A stretch of 23,617 nucleotides of DNA from Bryobacteraceae bacterium (lineage in GTDB: Bacteria > Acidobacteriota > Terriglobia > Bryobacterales > Bryobacteraceae), in NCBI GenBank assembly GCA_030039005.1, contig JASHQT010000014.1, positions 1-23,617 of the forward strand, in the 5' to 3' direction. Positions 1 to 7,290 of the stretch are shown one piece after another. How positions within the stretch are numbered: the stretch's first letter is position 1; each line of letters opens with the position of its first letter. A program made the position numbers and the translations under genes. Below the pieces are notes generated by a model. The model worked only from the letters and a program-made list of their open reading frames with translations. It was not told where the DNA came from and did no database searches.

Positions 1-674
1 TTTTCATTGCGCGTATTGTTCCAAATCTTTAGCGGCAACATGACGGCGAAGATGGAACTCGCATAGGCCGCAACAAGGGTCCATCCGGTCTCATGCCAGA
101 TGGGCGCGACGAACACGCGGTTTCCAATCGGCAGGGAGTGAACCTCGCCTCGCAACAGCCCGCAAAAAATAACGCTGAACAGGCAGCCAAGCTGGAACAT
201 CAGGCGAAGCTGATACGGCCGCTGGCGGAGGCGCTGCGGATTGAGACTGAAAATCGGGGAAAAACGCCAGACGTCTTCTTTTTCAGGCGCCAGATCGCGC
301 AGCAAACCGCCCAGGACACCCACGCCCGCGAACAGCAGCATGGTCAGCAGCTCGTGATGGAACAGCACCGCCGGAAGCGAGATCAGGATTCCCGAAAGCA
401 GCCCGGTGACGTACCCGCCCACCAGGCCGGCGAGCAGGCTGCCTTCCAGGCCGAGGTCCACGGCGTCGTATTTGGCCTGATTCCACACGCGAAACAGGAC
501 GCTGGCGCCGTACATGGCCCAAAACATCAGGGTCAGCTTGACGCGCTGCACCAAAGTGCGGTCCTCGCGCATCAACATTCTTTGAAATGCCCCGAAGCGC
601 GAAAGGATGCTGGCCAGAGACGCCGCCACCGCTACCCGCAGCAGCAGGGTCAGCCACAGTTGTTGGGGTTCCAT
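1..674 (-). CDS. LytS-like sensor kinase, N-terminal membrane domain (partial, runs off left edge)
   Basis: The reading frame is open from the ATG at 674 to the window edge, giving about 224 N-terminal residues and no stop. The protein is very hydrophobic, with roughly five to six membrane segments (near residues 6-26, 46-66, 75-105, 110-127, 155-175 and 196-217). A Gly-rich stretch around residues 74-100 (LEGSLLAGLVGGYVTGLLSG) and the LLRDLAPEKEDVWRFSPIF region resemble the 5TM-5TMR_LYT sensor domain found ahead of LytS-type histidine kinases. The expected downstream GAF, His-kinase and ATPase domains lie outside the window, so the kinase assignment is inference. It is divergent from ribA with about 56 bp between the two starts. 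A simple membrane protein of the same fold is the main alternative. Confidence 0.62.
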   Translation of the reverse strand, partial: MEPQQLWLTLLLRVAVAASLASILSRFGAFQRMLMREDRTLVQRVKLTLMFWAMYGASVLFRVWNQAKYDAVDLGLEGSLLAGLVGGYVTGLLSGILISLPAVLFHHELLTMLLFAGVGVLGGLLRDLAPEKEDVWRFSPIFSLNPQRLRQRPYQLRLMFQLGCLFSVIFCGLLRGEVHSLPIGNRVFVAPIWHETGWTLVAAYASSIFAVMLPLKIWNNTRNE

Positions 675-692
675 GAGGCCGTCTGGGCCCAT

Positions 693-698
693 TATAAT
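693..698 (+). promoter_or_regulatory. Putative -10 box for ribA
   Basis: A perfect TATAAT lies in the gap between the divergent LytS-like gene and ribA. Transcription from it would start near 704-706 and leave a leader of about 25 bases before the ATG at 731. That favours 731 over the in-frame ATG at 701 as the ribA start. The matching -35 (around 669-675) is poor, so the site is only a candidate. Confidence 0.4.
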
Positions 699-730
699 GA
701 ATGCAATCGGGCCGCTTCATCTGGAAAATC

Positions 731-1321
731 ATGTTGAGCAAAGTCGCTGAAGCCAATTTTCCTAGCCGGTTCGGCCATTTCCGCATTTATGGCTTCGAAG
801 GATCTTACGGAGAAGACACAGAGGAATGCGTGGTGCTGCGGATGGGCGATGTCAGCACCGGCGACTCTCCCTTGGTCCGCATCCATTCGCAATGCTTGAC
901 CGGCGATGTGTTTCACAGCCTGCGCTGCGACTGCCGGTCCCAACTGGAGCTTTCGCTCAACCTGATCGCCGAGGAAGGCCGTGGGCTGCTGATTTACGAG
1001 CACCAGGAAGGCCGCGGGATCGGCCTGCTGAATAAGCTCCGCGCGTACGAATTGCAGGACGGTGGCGCCGATACGGTGGAAGCGAACGAGCGCCTCGGTT
1101 TCGAGGCGGATTTGCGCGATTACCGCATGCCCGCCGACATTCTGCGCTACTTCAAGATTCGCAGCGTGCGGCTGCTATCGAATAATCCGGACAAAATCAC
1201 CGCGCTCGAAAACGCGGGGATCCACGTGGCCGAACGCATTCCCTGCATCGTTGTGCCGCACGAGTCGGCGGAGGGGTATTTGCGGACTAAGAAGCAGAAG
1301 ATGGGGCATCTGCTGGACTGA
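731..1321 (+). CDS. ribA: GTP cyclohydrolase II
   Basis: This is the first committed enzyme of riboflavin synthesis; it opens the GTP imidazole ring to give the diaminopyrimidine precursor, formate and pyrophosphate. About 196 residues from this start, the usual length for stand-alone bacterial RibA. The zinc-binding stretch RIHSQCLTGDVFHSLRCDC holds the three expected cysteines. The YEHQEGRGIGLLNKLRAYELQ and DTVEANERLGF blocks form the GTP-binding and catalytic region, and RLLSNNPDKI and the C-terminal KMGHLLD also fit. An in-frame ATG at 701 would add ten residues (MQSGRFIWKI), but the protein aligns with E. coli RibA from 731 (MLSKVAEANFPS), and a TATAAT at 693-698 would put the longer start in or before the leader. 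It has no DHBP synthase domain. It is convergent with the M56 gene, 24 bp away. Confidence 0.95.
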   Translation: MLSKVAEANFPSRFGHFRIYGFEGSYGEDTEECVVLRMGDVSTGDSPLVRIHSQCLTGDVFHSLRCDCRSQLELSLNLIAEEGRGLLIYEHQEGRGIGLLNKLRAYELQDGGADTVEANERLGFEADLRDYRMPADILRYFKIRSVRLLSNNPDKITALENAGIHVAERIPCIVVPHESAEGYLRTKKQKMGHLLD

Positions 1322-1345
1322 GCAACCCGACCGTGGGGCGCGGCC

Positions 1346-2947
1346 CTATTGCTGTAACGCGAATTGCACCGAGATCTGGGTCGACACTTCCACCGGCTCG
1401 CCATTCAGCAGAGTCGGCGAGTAGCGCCACTGTCGGACGGCGTCGATGGCGGCTTGCACAAGATCGTGGTCTGGTCCACTCAGCGCGTGCACGTTGAGCA
1501 CGGATCCATCCTTGCCGATCACAGCCTGCAGATCCACCGTTCCTTCGATGCCCGCGGCCTGCGCAACCGGCGGATACTCGGGCGTCACTTTTTGGATTAG
1601 CTTCATGAACTGCACCATCCCGCCCACTCGAATGGGGGTGGGTGCGGCAGACTGCGGCGCGCGCGGCGTTCCGGGCGCCGAGACGCGCGCAACGAACCGG
1701 GCGCGCGGCAGGTCCAGTGTGACGTTCCTGGCTGCGCCTTGTCCGGCATCGAGCGTAATCGACATCAGGTTGGGTTGAAATCCCTGCGCCACTACGGTCA
1801 CTATGTACTGGCCGGGAGGCAGGTTCGTGAACAGGAACTTGCCCACGGGATCGGTTACCGAGGTTTCTTTAATGGCGAGATCTACCCGGTCATTGACGAG
1901 CAAGACGCTGGCGCCCGGCACCACGGCGCCGCTGGGATCGAACACGGTGCCGGAGTAGCTTGCCGCTTGTCCCTGCGCGCGGGTGCGCACGGAGGCGAGC
2001 GACAGCAGTAAGCAAAGTGCAACGGCGACAGTTAGGACTCGCGCCCGGGCCGAAGTGGGGCGGCGGTCGATGGACGGATTCAGCATGGCGGTCAATCTCC
2101 TTTCGAAATTCGACGGCCGCGCCATGGCCAGCGCGGCCGACCAGGGACGGGGAGGCGGCACGAGAGTGCGAGCCAGAGCGATGAGCTGGTCCGCGTAGTC
2201 GGCGGGTGGGACGCCCGAGCCAAGCACTCTATCGTCCGCGGCGCGTTCGCTCTCTTCGCGCAAGGAGCGGACAGCCAGCCAAGCCAGCGGATGGAACCAG
2301 TACAGCGCGCAAGCCAGCTCGCCGCAGATCCGGAAGAGCCAATCGCGCCGCGCCACATGGGCTAGTTCGTGCAGAAGCACCAGGCGCAAACGATCTTCCG
2401 GCCATTCCGCCGCGTTGGAGGGAAGCAGTATCTTGGGGCGGAAGAGACCCCAAGCCAACGGCATCGCGCGTGGGCTATCGGATGCGATTAGCCGCAGCGA
2501 AACCGGAGCACGGAGCGATGCGGCAATTCCGGTGAGTTTTCCAAATGCCGGATCGGTAGCGGCCCGCCGGACGCGCGAGCCGGCGCGTGACAACTGCACC
2601 AGAGCGGTCAGCAATCGCGCGAGCATGGCGATCGCGCCCAGGCCCCAGATCCACAGGACCATGGGGCGCGGGGACCATGGGCCGGCGCGCGTTGCCATGA
2701 CCCTTATCGCCGCCGGGGCAGCAGCCAGGGGAGGGTCGCGTTGCATCGTGCCCAAAGCGGCGAAACCGCTGACCCGCCACTTCGGCGTCGCGGGTTCAAT
2801 CAGCGGCAGCGCCAGCGAGCACAGAATCGCCGCCGCCCAGACCTGATGACGGATGGCCGCCGAACGGCCGCGCAGCAGCCAGCAAGCGATCCAGGCTGCG
2901 CCGAACAACAACAAAACTTTGATGGCCAGAAAGAGCGCGAAAGTCAT
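1346..2947 (-). CDS. BlaR1-like M56 peptidase with carboxypeptidase-regulatory and TonB C-terminal domains
   Basis: This is a membrane antirepressor-type protease of the BlaR1/MecR1 class, 533 residues from the ATG at 2947. That ATG overlaps the stop of the upstream BlaI-type gene (ATGA), which is why it is preferred over an in-frame start at 2980. Membrane helices lie near residues 4-24, 35-51, 97-118 and 303-320. The zinc site is HELAH (193-197), with the third ligand probably E234 in ESERAADDRVLG. After the last helix come a carboxypeptidase regulatory-like beta domain (about 330-392) and a TonB C-terminal-like domain (about 448-533, PEYPPVAQAAGIEGTVDLQ, then VRQWRYSPTLLNGEPV). There is no penicillin-binding sensor domain, so the trigger is probably not a beta-lactam. 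The likely job is to relieve repression by the adjacent BlaI protein by proteolysis. This is inferred from family and operon. Confidence 0.85.
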   Translation of the reverse strand: MTFALFLAIKVLLLFGAAWIACWLLRGRSAAIRHQVWAAAILCSLALPLIEPATPKWRVSGFAALGTMQRDPPLAAAPAAIRVMATRAGPWSPRPMVLWIWGLGAIAMLARLLTALVQLSRAGSRVRRAATDPAFGKLTGIAASLRAPVSLRLIASDSPRAMPLAWGLFRPKILLPSNAAEWPEDRLRLVLLHELAHVARRDWLFRICGELACALYWFHPLAWLAVRSLREESERAADDRVLGSGVPPADYADQLIALARTLVPPPRPWSAALAMARPSNFERRLTAMLNPSIDRRPTSARARVLTVAVALCLLLSLASVRTRAQGQAASYSGTVFDPSGAVVPGASVLLVNDRVDLAIKETSVTDPVGKFLFTNLPPGQYIVTVVAQGFQPNLMSITLDAGQGAARNVTLDLPRARFVARVSAPGTPRAPQSAAPTPIRVGGMVQFMKLIQKVTPEYPPVAQAAGIEGTVDLQAVIGKDGSVLNVHALSGPDHDLVQAAIDAVRQWRYSPTLLNGEPVEVSTQISVQFALQQ

Positions 2948-3336
2948 TTGTCCCTCGCTTGCCGGGCCTTCTCGATGCACTGGGACAGCCGGTCCAGGTC
3001 TTCCTTCGACAGCCGCATGGCTTCGCCGCCGATGAGTGCCGCCGCAGCCCGCTCTCCCGATCCCGAAAAAAACGTCTCGACCAAATGGCGGAGCGCCGCG
3101 CGGCGGGCGCGGCCCCGCGGAACGACCGGGATGTACTGATAGCGGAGCCCTTCCTCCTGGTGCCGCACGTGCCCTTTTTCTTCGAGCACCCGGAGCTGGG
3201 CGCGTACGGTGGAATAGTTCGGCTCGCCGGGCAAGTCCGCCAGAACCTCGGCGACCGTGGCACGCTCGCGGCGGTACAGCACATCCATGATCTGACGCTC
3301 GCGCCGCGACAAGTGTGCTATTTCTCTAGCAGACAT
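2944..3336 (-). CDS. BlaI/MecI/CopY-family transcriptional repressor
   Basis: A 130-residue winged-helix repressor, the usual family length. The pattern LSRRERQIMDVLYRRERATVAEVLADL followed by NYSTVRAQLRVLEEKGHVRHQEEG is the classic BlaI DNA-binding domain (residues about 9-62); the rest is the dimerisation and cleavage region. The frame is open further upstream, but MSAREIAHLS at 3336 is where the family begins, and the promoter also places the mRNA 5' end there. The gene is the first of a two-gene operon with the M56 protease (4-bp overlap), the standard repressor/antirepressor arrangement. Dyad sequences over and just after its start suggest autoregulation. The inducing signal and other target genes cannot be read from this window. 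Confidence 0.9.
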   Translation of the reverse strand: MSAREIAHLSRRERQIMDVLYRRERATVAEVLADLPGEPNYSTVRAQLRVLEEKGHVRHQEEGLRYQYIPVVPRGRARRAALRHLVETFFSGSGERAAAALIGGEAMRLSKEDLDRLSQCIEKARQARDK

Positions 3337-3351
3337 GCTATAAAAATAGCA
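3316..3351. promoter_or_regulatory. Two tandem operator-like dyads for the BlaI-type repressor
   Basis: TGCTATAAAAATAGCA (3336-3351) is a perfect 6+6 inverted repeat with a 4-base spacer. Twenty bases away, at 3316-3331, TGCTATTTCTCTAGCA repeats the same outer arms (TGCTA and TAGCA) in the same 16-base footprint. The first covers the -10 region and start codon; the second lies within the first codons of the repressor gene. Two sites about two helical turns apart on one DNA face fit cooperative binding of BlaI dimers. The sites are seen directly; binding is inferred. Confidence 0.6.
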
Positions 3352-3371
3352 CTTGAAGCGGAGGCTGTCAA
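3343..3371 (-). promoter_or_regulatory. Sigma-70-type promoter of the BlaI/M56 operon
   Basis: On the minus strand a perfect TTGACA (3366-3371) is followed after exactly 17 bases by TATTTT (3343-3348). Seven bases further the predicted transcription start coincides with the A of the repressor ATG at 3336, so the mRNA would be leaderless. The -10 lies inside the operator-like dyad at 3336-3351, so bound repressor would block polymerase. Confidence 0.6.
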
Positions 3372-3385
3372 GGAGAGATTGGCCG

Positions 3386-4378
3386 CTAGACCCGCCGGAA
3401 TTCGCGGCCGAAAGCGGCGTCAAGCGAGGCATCCCGGCGCCGGCGAAGAATGTCGCGGACCCGCGCGGCCACGGTTTCATCGCCCGAATAGAACCGCAAC
3501 GCGGCCAGGACGCCCGCCGCTATGGACGGGCTTTCCTCGCTGAGCAGCGCGAGCAGAAATTCGAGCGAGTTATCGCTTCGGAGCAGCGCGATCGCGGTCA
3601 GCAGCATCCGCCGATGCTCGCGCGCCCCGCCGCTTTCCCAGGCCTCGCGCAGCACCGAGAAGGCCGCCGGAAGATGCGACTCGCCCAGCGCCAGCGCCGC
3701 CTGTTCGGCCATGTCTTCGTCCTTCGAGGTGAGAAACTTGGCGACGAAGTCCACCGAACCGGCGGGGTCCAGGCTCAGCAAAGCGGTGAAACATTCCCCC
3801 GTCACCTCGATTTCTTTGTCGCCGGTGAGCGCTTTCAAACGCAGCAGCAGGATGCCGTCGGGACGGCCCGAATCGGCGACGGCACGAATGGCGCCCGTGC
3901 GCGCGGGGATTTCGGGATCGGCCAGCAGCGTCACGCATTCGAGCAGCGCGTCGGGATGGCCCATGCGCGCCAAGCCTCGCGCGCAAAGCCCCCGGAGCGG
4001 CGCCGCGGCATCGACCGGCGGGCCGAAGCTGCCCTCCTTTTGCACGTGACGAATCCCAGCGAAAAATACGCGCGCCGCGGCGTCTTCGAGGATCACCAGG
4101 GCCTGGACGATGGCGATCATCGCTTTGCAGCCCTGGTCGAGCTTGGCGGGATCGCGCATCAGGCGTTCGAAAGCCTGCGCCAGATCGGGGGCGAGCGCCG
4201 CGACCTCTAGGCGCTCGGCGGTTTCGGCTACGGCGGCCACCACGTGATTGCTTTTGTGGCCCAGGAAGGGCGCCAGATCGCGGGCGAGGTCGTATTTCTC
4301 CGGAGCCTGACGGATGGCGTGGATCGCCGCCAGCGCGTCTTCCGTAGAAGGCCGGGTAGTGGGCCGTTTGGGCACCAA
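3386..4378 (-). CDS. HEAT-repeat protein
   Basis: A 330-residue soluble, alpha-helical protein made largely of HEAT/armadillo-type helix pairs, for example DLAPFLGHKSNHVVAAVAET, ARTGAIRAVADSG, EDMAEQAALALGES and SPSIAAGVLAALRFYSGDE. No catalytic motif, signal peptide or membrane segment is visible, so it is probably a protein-binding scaffold; no specific role can be assigned. The longest frame starts at a TTG (4378), and a GTG one codon later (4375) is equally possible. It ends 49 bases upstream of the BlaI-type gene on the same strand, but that gene has its own promoter. Divergent from the Uma2 remnant across a short AT-rich gap (4379-4404). Confidence 0.7.
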   Translation of the reverse strand: MVPKRPTTRPSTEDALAAIHAIRQAPEKYDLARDLAPFLGHKSNHVVAAVAETAERLEVAALAPDLAQAFERLMRDPAKLDQGCKAMIAIVQALVILEDAAARVFFAGIRHVQKEGSFGPPVDAAAPLRGLCARGLARMGHPDALLECVTLLADPEIPARTGAIRAVADSGRPDGILLLRLKALTGDKEIEVTGECFTALLSLDPAGSVDFVAKFLTSKDEDMAEQAALALGESHLPAAFSVLREAWESGGAREHRRMLLTAIALLRSDNSLEFLLALLSEESPSIAAGVLAALRFYSGDETVAARVRDILRRRRDASLDAAFGREFRRV

Positions 4379-4404
4379 TCCAATATAAAATTGAATTAGA
4401 CCGC

Positions 4405-5026
4405 ATGCCTGCCGCGCTCACCGAACGTCCGCCCGCTCCCGCGGCGCAATACCCGCCGCGCAAACGCTGGACGCGCGCCGAATGCGAACGGGCGGAAGCC
4501 GCCGGGATTTTCGACCAGCAGCATCTCGAGTTGATCGAAGGGGAGCTGATCGACGAAACGATGAGCAAGAATCGCCCCCATGTTGGAACAGCAACTCTGT
4601 TGATGACGTGGCTGATCCAGGTCTTTGGAGGCCGGTTTGTTAACACCGAAGCTCCAATAGACGTTGCTCCGGAAGACAACCCGACTAACCAACCGGTGCC
4701 CGATCTGATCGTGCTGGAACGGGCATACGCAGAATCATCCAGCTTTTGGGTCGAGCACCCCGCAGCCCCACGACTTGGCGCTGGTGATCGAAATTGCGGC
4801 GGACACCTCGCTGGCCTTCGATCTCACGGTCAAAACCGCACTTTATGCCCGCGCCGGCATCGCCGAGTATTGGGTGCTGGACATCCTCGGCCGGCGGTTG
4901 CTGGTCCATCGCCAGCCGGAAGGCGGCCAATACGTGACCGTTACGTCCTACAGTCAGGACGAGAGCGTCGCACCCCTCGCCGCACCCGGTTCGAGCCTGG
5001 CGATCGGCAGCCTTTTCCCCGAGTAA
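4405..5026 (+). pseudogene. Uma2-family (DUF820, PD-(D/E)XK nuclease-like) gene, frameshifted
   Basis: The first frame encodes a typical Uma2 N-terminus (RKRWTRAECERAEAAGIFDQ, HLELIEGELIDETMSKNRPH, PVPDLIVL) to about 4757. The family's C-terminal half (LALVIEIAADTSLAFDL, then YARAGIAEYWVLDILGRRL) then continues in another frame to a TAA at 5024-5026. Removing one C from the CCCC run at 4758-4761 restores HPQPHDLALVIEI and joins the halves. So this is either a real single-base insertion that inactivated the gene or a homopolymer sequencing error. When whole it would be about 206 residues, a normal Uma2 size. The role of Uma2 proteins is not well established; the fold is nuclease-like. Confidence 0.75.
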
Positions 5027-5029
5027 TCT

Positions 5030-5294
5030 ATGCCTGCGACGCTCACCGAACGGCCGCCCGCTCCAGCGGTTCCTTGCCCGCCGCGCAAGCGCTGGACGCG
5101 CGCCGAATACCGGAAAGCGGAGGAAGCGGGGATATTTGACCAGCAGCATATCGAGTTGGTGCTGATTGCTGTTCCATCGCCAGCCGGAAGGCGGCCAATA
5201 CGTGACGGTTACGGCCTACAGCCAGGACGAGAGCGTCGCACCGGCCGCGGCGCCCGATTCCAGCCTGGCCATCAGCGGTCTCTTCCCGGAATAA
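5030..5294 (+). pseudogene. Second tandem Uma2-family copy, internally deleted
   Basis: The first 129 bases (5030-5158) align without gaps to the start of the upstream Uma2 copy (4405-4533). The last 129 bases (5166-5294) align to its end (4898-5026) and carry the same terminal SLFPE-like coding and TAA. The roughly 364-base middle of the gene is missing and replaced by a few bases, and the two ends are in different frames, so no functional protein is possible. It starts 4 bases after the stop of the first copy, so it is a tandem duplication that has decayed. This part of the call rests on direct sequence comparison within the window. Confidence 0.8.
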
Positions 5295-5323
5295 TTATTT
5301 TGTATTCAGCTACTTAAGAAACA

Positions 5324-5998
5324 TTGCACGAGCCGCGTGGTTTGCGCGTCAATGGTTATGTGACCCGTCTCGCGCTATGGGTGTCCCTTGCGCTGCTTCC
5401 AGTCCCGGCCTTGCCTGCGGATCTGAATTCGCTGCTCAAGGGCATCGAGGATCATTACAACCACGCCAAGACACTCGAAGTGCACTTCATCGAGTCCTAC
5501 TCGGTCCAAGGCCGTGCCCGCAAGAGCGAATCGGGCCAATTGACGCTGCGCAAGCCGGGCCGCATGCGCTGGGATTACACCTCACCCGCCGGTAAGCTCT
5601 TCGTTTCTGATGGCAAGGACGTGTACCTTTACACGCCGGAGGCGCATCGCGTGGAAAAAACTAAGCTGAAGGCGAGTGAGGACATGCGCGCGCCATTGGC
5701 CTTCCTGCTTGGCAAGCTGGATTTCGAGAAGGATTTTGAGGATTTCGAGCTGAAGCCGGAAGGCGCCGATTCCCTGATTACGGCCAAAGCCAAGAGCGAT
5801 AAGCTGCCCTACGATCACATCGAGATGCTGGTTACGCCCAGCGACGCAATTCAGCGCCTGGTGATCAACGGGCAGGACCAGTCCGTGCTCACGTTTCAGT
5901 TTGACGGCGAGAAGCTGAATCCGCCGGTCACCGACGCGCTGTTCCGGTTCCAGATGCCCGCGGGCGCCACGCTGGTCGCCTCCGAAGGAAGCCAATAA
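5324..5998 (+). CDS. lolA: LolA-like outer-membrane lipoprotein carrier protein
   Basis: 224 residues with an export signal (VTRLALWVSLALLPVPALPA, cleavage probably after ALPA). The mature part matches the LolA/LolB fold: LNSLLKGIEDHYNHAKTLEV, then GRARKSESGQLTLRKPGRMRWDY, then GKDVYLYTPEAHRVEKTKL. LolA ferries lipoproteins across the periplasm to the outer membrane. The longest frame starts at a TTG (5324); a GTG at 5360, just ahead of the hydrophobic core, is a fair alternative, and neither has a clear ribosome-binding site. Its stop overlaps the next ATG (TAATG at 5996-6000), so it heads the pilus operon. That context suggests a role in supplying a pilus or secretion lipoprotein, which is inference. 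Confidence 0.8.
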   Translation: MHEPRGLRVNGYVTRLALWVSLALLPVPALPADLNSLLKGIEDHYNHAKTLEVHFIESYSVQGRARKSESGQLTLRKPGRMRWDYTSPAGKLFVSDGKDVYLYTPEAHRVEKTKLKASEDMRAPLAFLLGKLDFEKDFEDFELKPEGADSLITAKAKSDKLPYDHIEMLVTPSDAIQRLVINGQDQSVLTFQFDGEKLNPPVTDALFRFQMPAGATLVASEGSQ

Positions 5999-7203
5999 TG
6001 GCCGAATTCGTCCTCAAGTACGCCGATCCGCGCGGCGAGATGCACCAGCAGGTGGCCGAAGCCGGTTCCGAGCGCGAGCTGCGCGACCGGTATTCCTCGC
6101 AAGGCTTCCTGATCTATTCCGTCAAACCACGGCGGGAGATCGCCGGGATGGCGATCGGCGGCGGCAAAAAGAAGATCAACCTGGAGAAATTCCTGATCTT
6201 CAACCAGCAGTTCGTCACGCTGATCCGCGCCGGCCTGCCGATCCTGAAGGCGCTCGATCTGCTCTCCGAGCGGCTGACCGACGCCAAGCTCGCGCCGCAT
6301 ATCAAAGCCGTGCGCGAGGAAGTCAAGAACGGATCGCTGCTCTCGGATGCGTTCGCGCGCCAGGGCGTCTTTCCTCCGATCTACGTGACTTCGGTTCTGG
6401 CGGGCGAAAAGAGCGGTTCGCTGGGCGAAGTGTTGGACCGGTTTATCACCTATCAGAAGCTCGCGCTGGCGGTGCGCAAGAAGCTGTTGATGTCGCTGAT
6501 CTATCCCTGCCTGCTGATCATCCTGGTAATCTGCCTGATGGTCTTTCTGATTACCTTCGTGGTGCCGAAATTCGCCGAACTGTACAGCAGCATGCAGGCG
6601 CAATTGCCCTTCGCGACTCAGCTTCTCATCGACATCGGCACCACGGCCCGGAATTACATTCTGGTGTCGTTCCTCGGGGTGGTTCTGGCGGCGGTGGCGT
6701 TCCGCTTCTGGTCCAAAACGGCGAAGGGCGAGGAGCGGGTGGATCGCTGGCGGTTGCGCACGCCCCTGGTGGGAGAGATTTGGATCAAGTATCAGGTGGC
6801 GCAGTTCGCCCGCGTGCTGGGCACACTGCTGGTGGGTGGAATTCCGCTGCTCCAGGCGCTAGAGACCGCTTCGAGCTCGCTCGGCACGCGGCTGCTCAAG
6901 AACCACCTGGCCGAGGCCAGCCAGAAGGTCAAGGAAGGGCAGGCGCTTTCCGGCGCGCTGCAAAAAACCGGCATTTTCCCGGGTCTTTCGATCGACATGA
7001 TCGAAGTGGGCGAATCCACTGGCGCGCTGCCGCAAATGCTGGCCAGCGTGGCCGAGTTTTATGAGGACGACGTCAACACCCGGATGACGGCCACCCTCTC
7101 CCTCATCGAACCCGCCATCATGATTTTTATGGGTTGTTTCGTGACCTTCGTGTTGGTGGCGCTTTATTTGCCGATCTTCTCTTTGGCGGACACGTTGAAA
7201 TGA
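5998..7203 (+). CDS. pilC: Type IV pilus / type II secretion inner-membrane platform protein (PilC/GspF)
   Basis: 401 residues with the duplicated T2SSF domain. The first copy is at about 66-190 (FNQQFVTLIRAGLPILKALDLL, then VLAGEKSGSLGEVL). The second is at about 268-392 (FARVLGTLLVGGIPLLQALE, then MIEVGESTGALPQML). Membrane helices are near 169-190, 219-238 and 369-392. This polytopic protein couples the assembly ATPase to pilin polymerisation in the inner membrane. The N-terminal region contains the short EFVLKYADPRGEMHQQ segment usual in the family. The start overlaps the LolA-like stop, implying translational coupling. The sequence alone does not separate pilus PilC from secretion GspF; the pilMNO genes downstream favour a pilus-type machine. 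Confidence 0.93.
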   Translation: MAEFVLKYADPRGEMHQQVAEAGSERELRDRYSSQGFLIYSVKPRREIAGMAIGGGKKKINLEKFLIFNQQFVTLIRAGLPILKALDLLSERLTDAKLAPHIKAVREEVKNGSLLSDAFARQGVFPPIYVTSVLAGEKSGSLGEVLDRFITYQKLALAVRKKLLMSLIYPCLLIILVICLMVFLITFVVPKFAELYSSMQAQLPFATQLLIDIGTTARNYILVSFLGVVLAAVAFRFWSKTAKGEERVDRWRLRTPLVGEIWIKYQVAQFARVLGTLLVGGIPLLQALETASSSLGTRLLKNHLAEASQKVKEGQALSGALQKTGIFPGLSIDMIEVGESTGALPQMLASVAEFYEDDVNTRMTATLSLIEPAIMIFMGCFVTFVLVALYLPIFSLADTLK

Positions 7204-7212
7204 AAAAGCCTG

Positions 7213-7277
7213 GGAATACGAGGAAGACGAGGGAGACGGGGAATACCTCGCTGCATTCCTCGTCTCCCTCGTATTCC
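7213..7277. repeat. Inverted repeat between pilC and pilB
   Basis: Left arm 7213-7244 and right arm 7255-7277 form a long hairpin with a roughly 10-base loop. The outer 11 bases (GGAATACGAGG against CCTCGTATTCC) pair perfectly. Inside, 9-base units related to GAGACGAGG occur twice in the left arm and once in the right, so the left arm is one unit longer. There is no T-run after it, so it is not a normal terminator. It could be a dispersed repeat or an attenuating or mRNA-stabilising hairpin between the two pilus genes. Confidence 0.75.
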
Positions 7278-7290
7278 AGAAGGTGTTTCC

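Noticed and set aside
93..737. 214-codon plus-strand frame at the left edge
   Set aside because: It is opposite the LytS-like membrane domain, is Gln/His/Arg-rich and has no domain; the minus-strand frame has coherent membrane helices.
3353..4210. 285-codon plus-strand frame opposite the HEAT-repeat gene
   Set aside because: Composition is that of an antisense shadow; the minus-strand frame shows repeated helix pairs.
3570..4679. 369-codon minus-strand frame spanning the HEAT gene and Uma2 remnant
   Set aside because: Arg/Gly/Ala-rich out-of-frame reading of the HEAT gene, with no domain.
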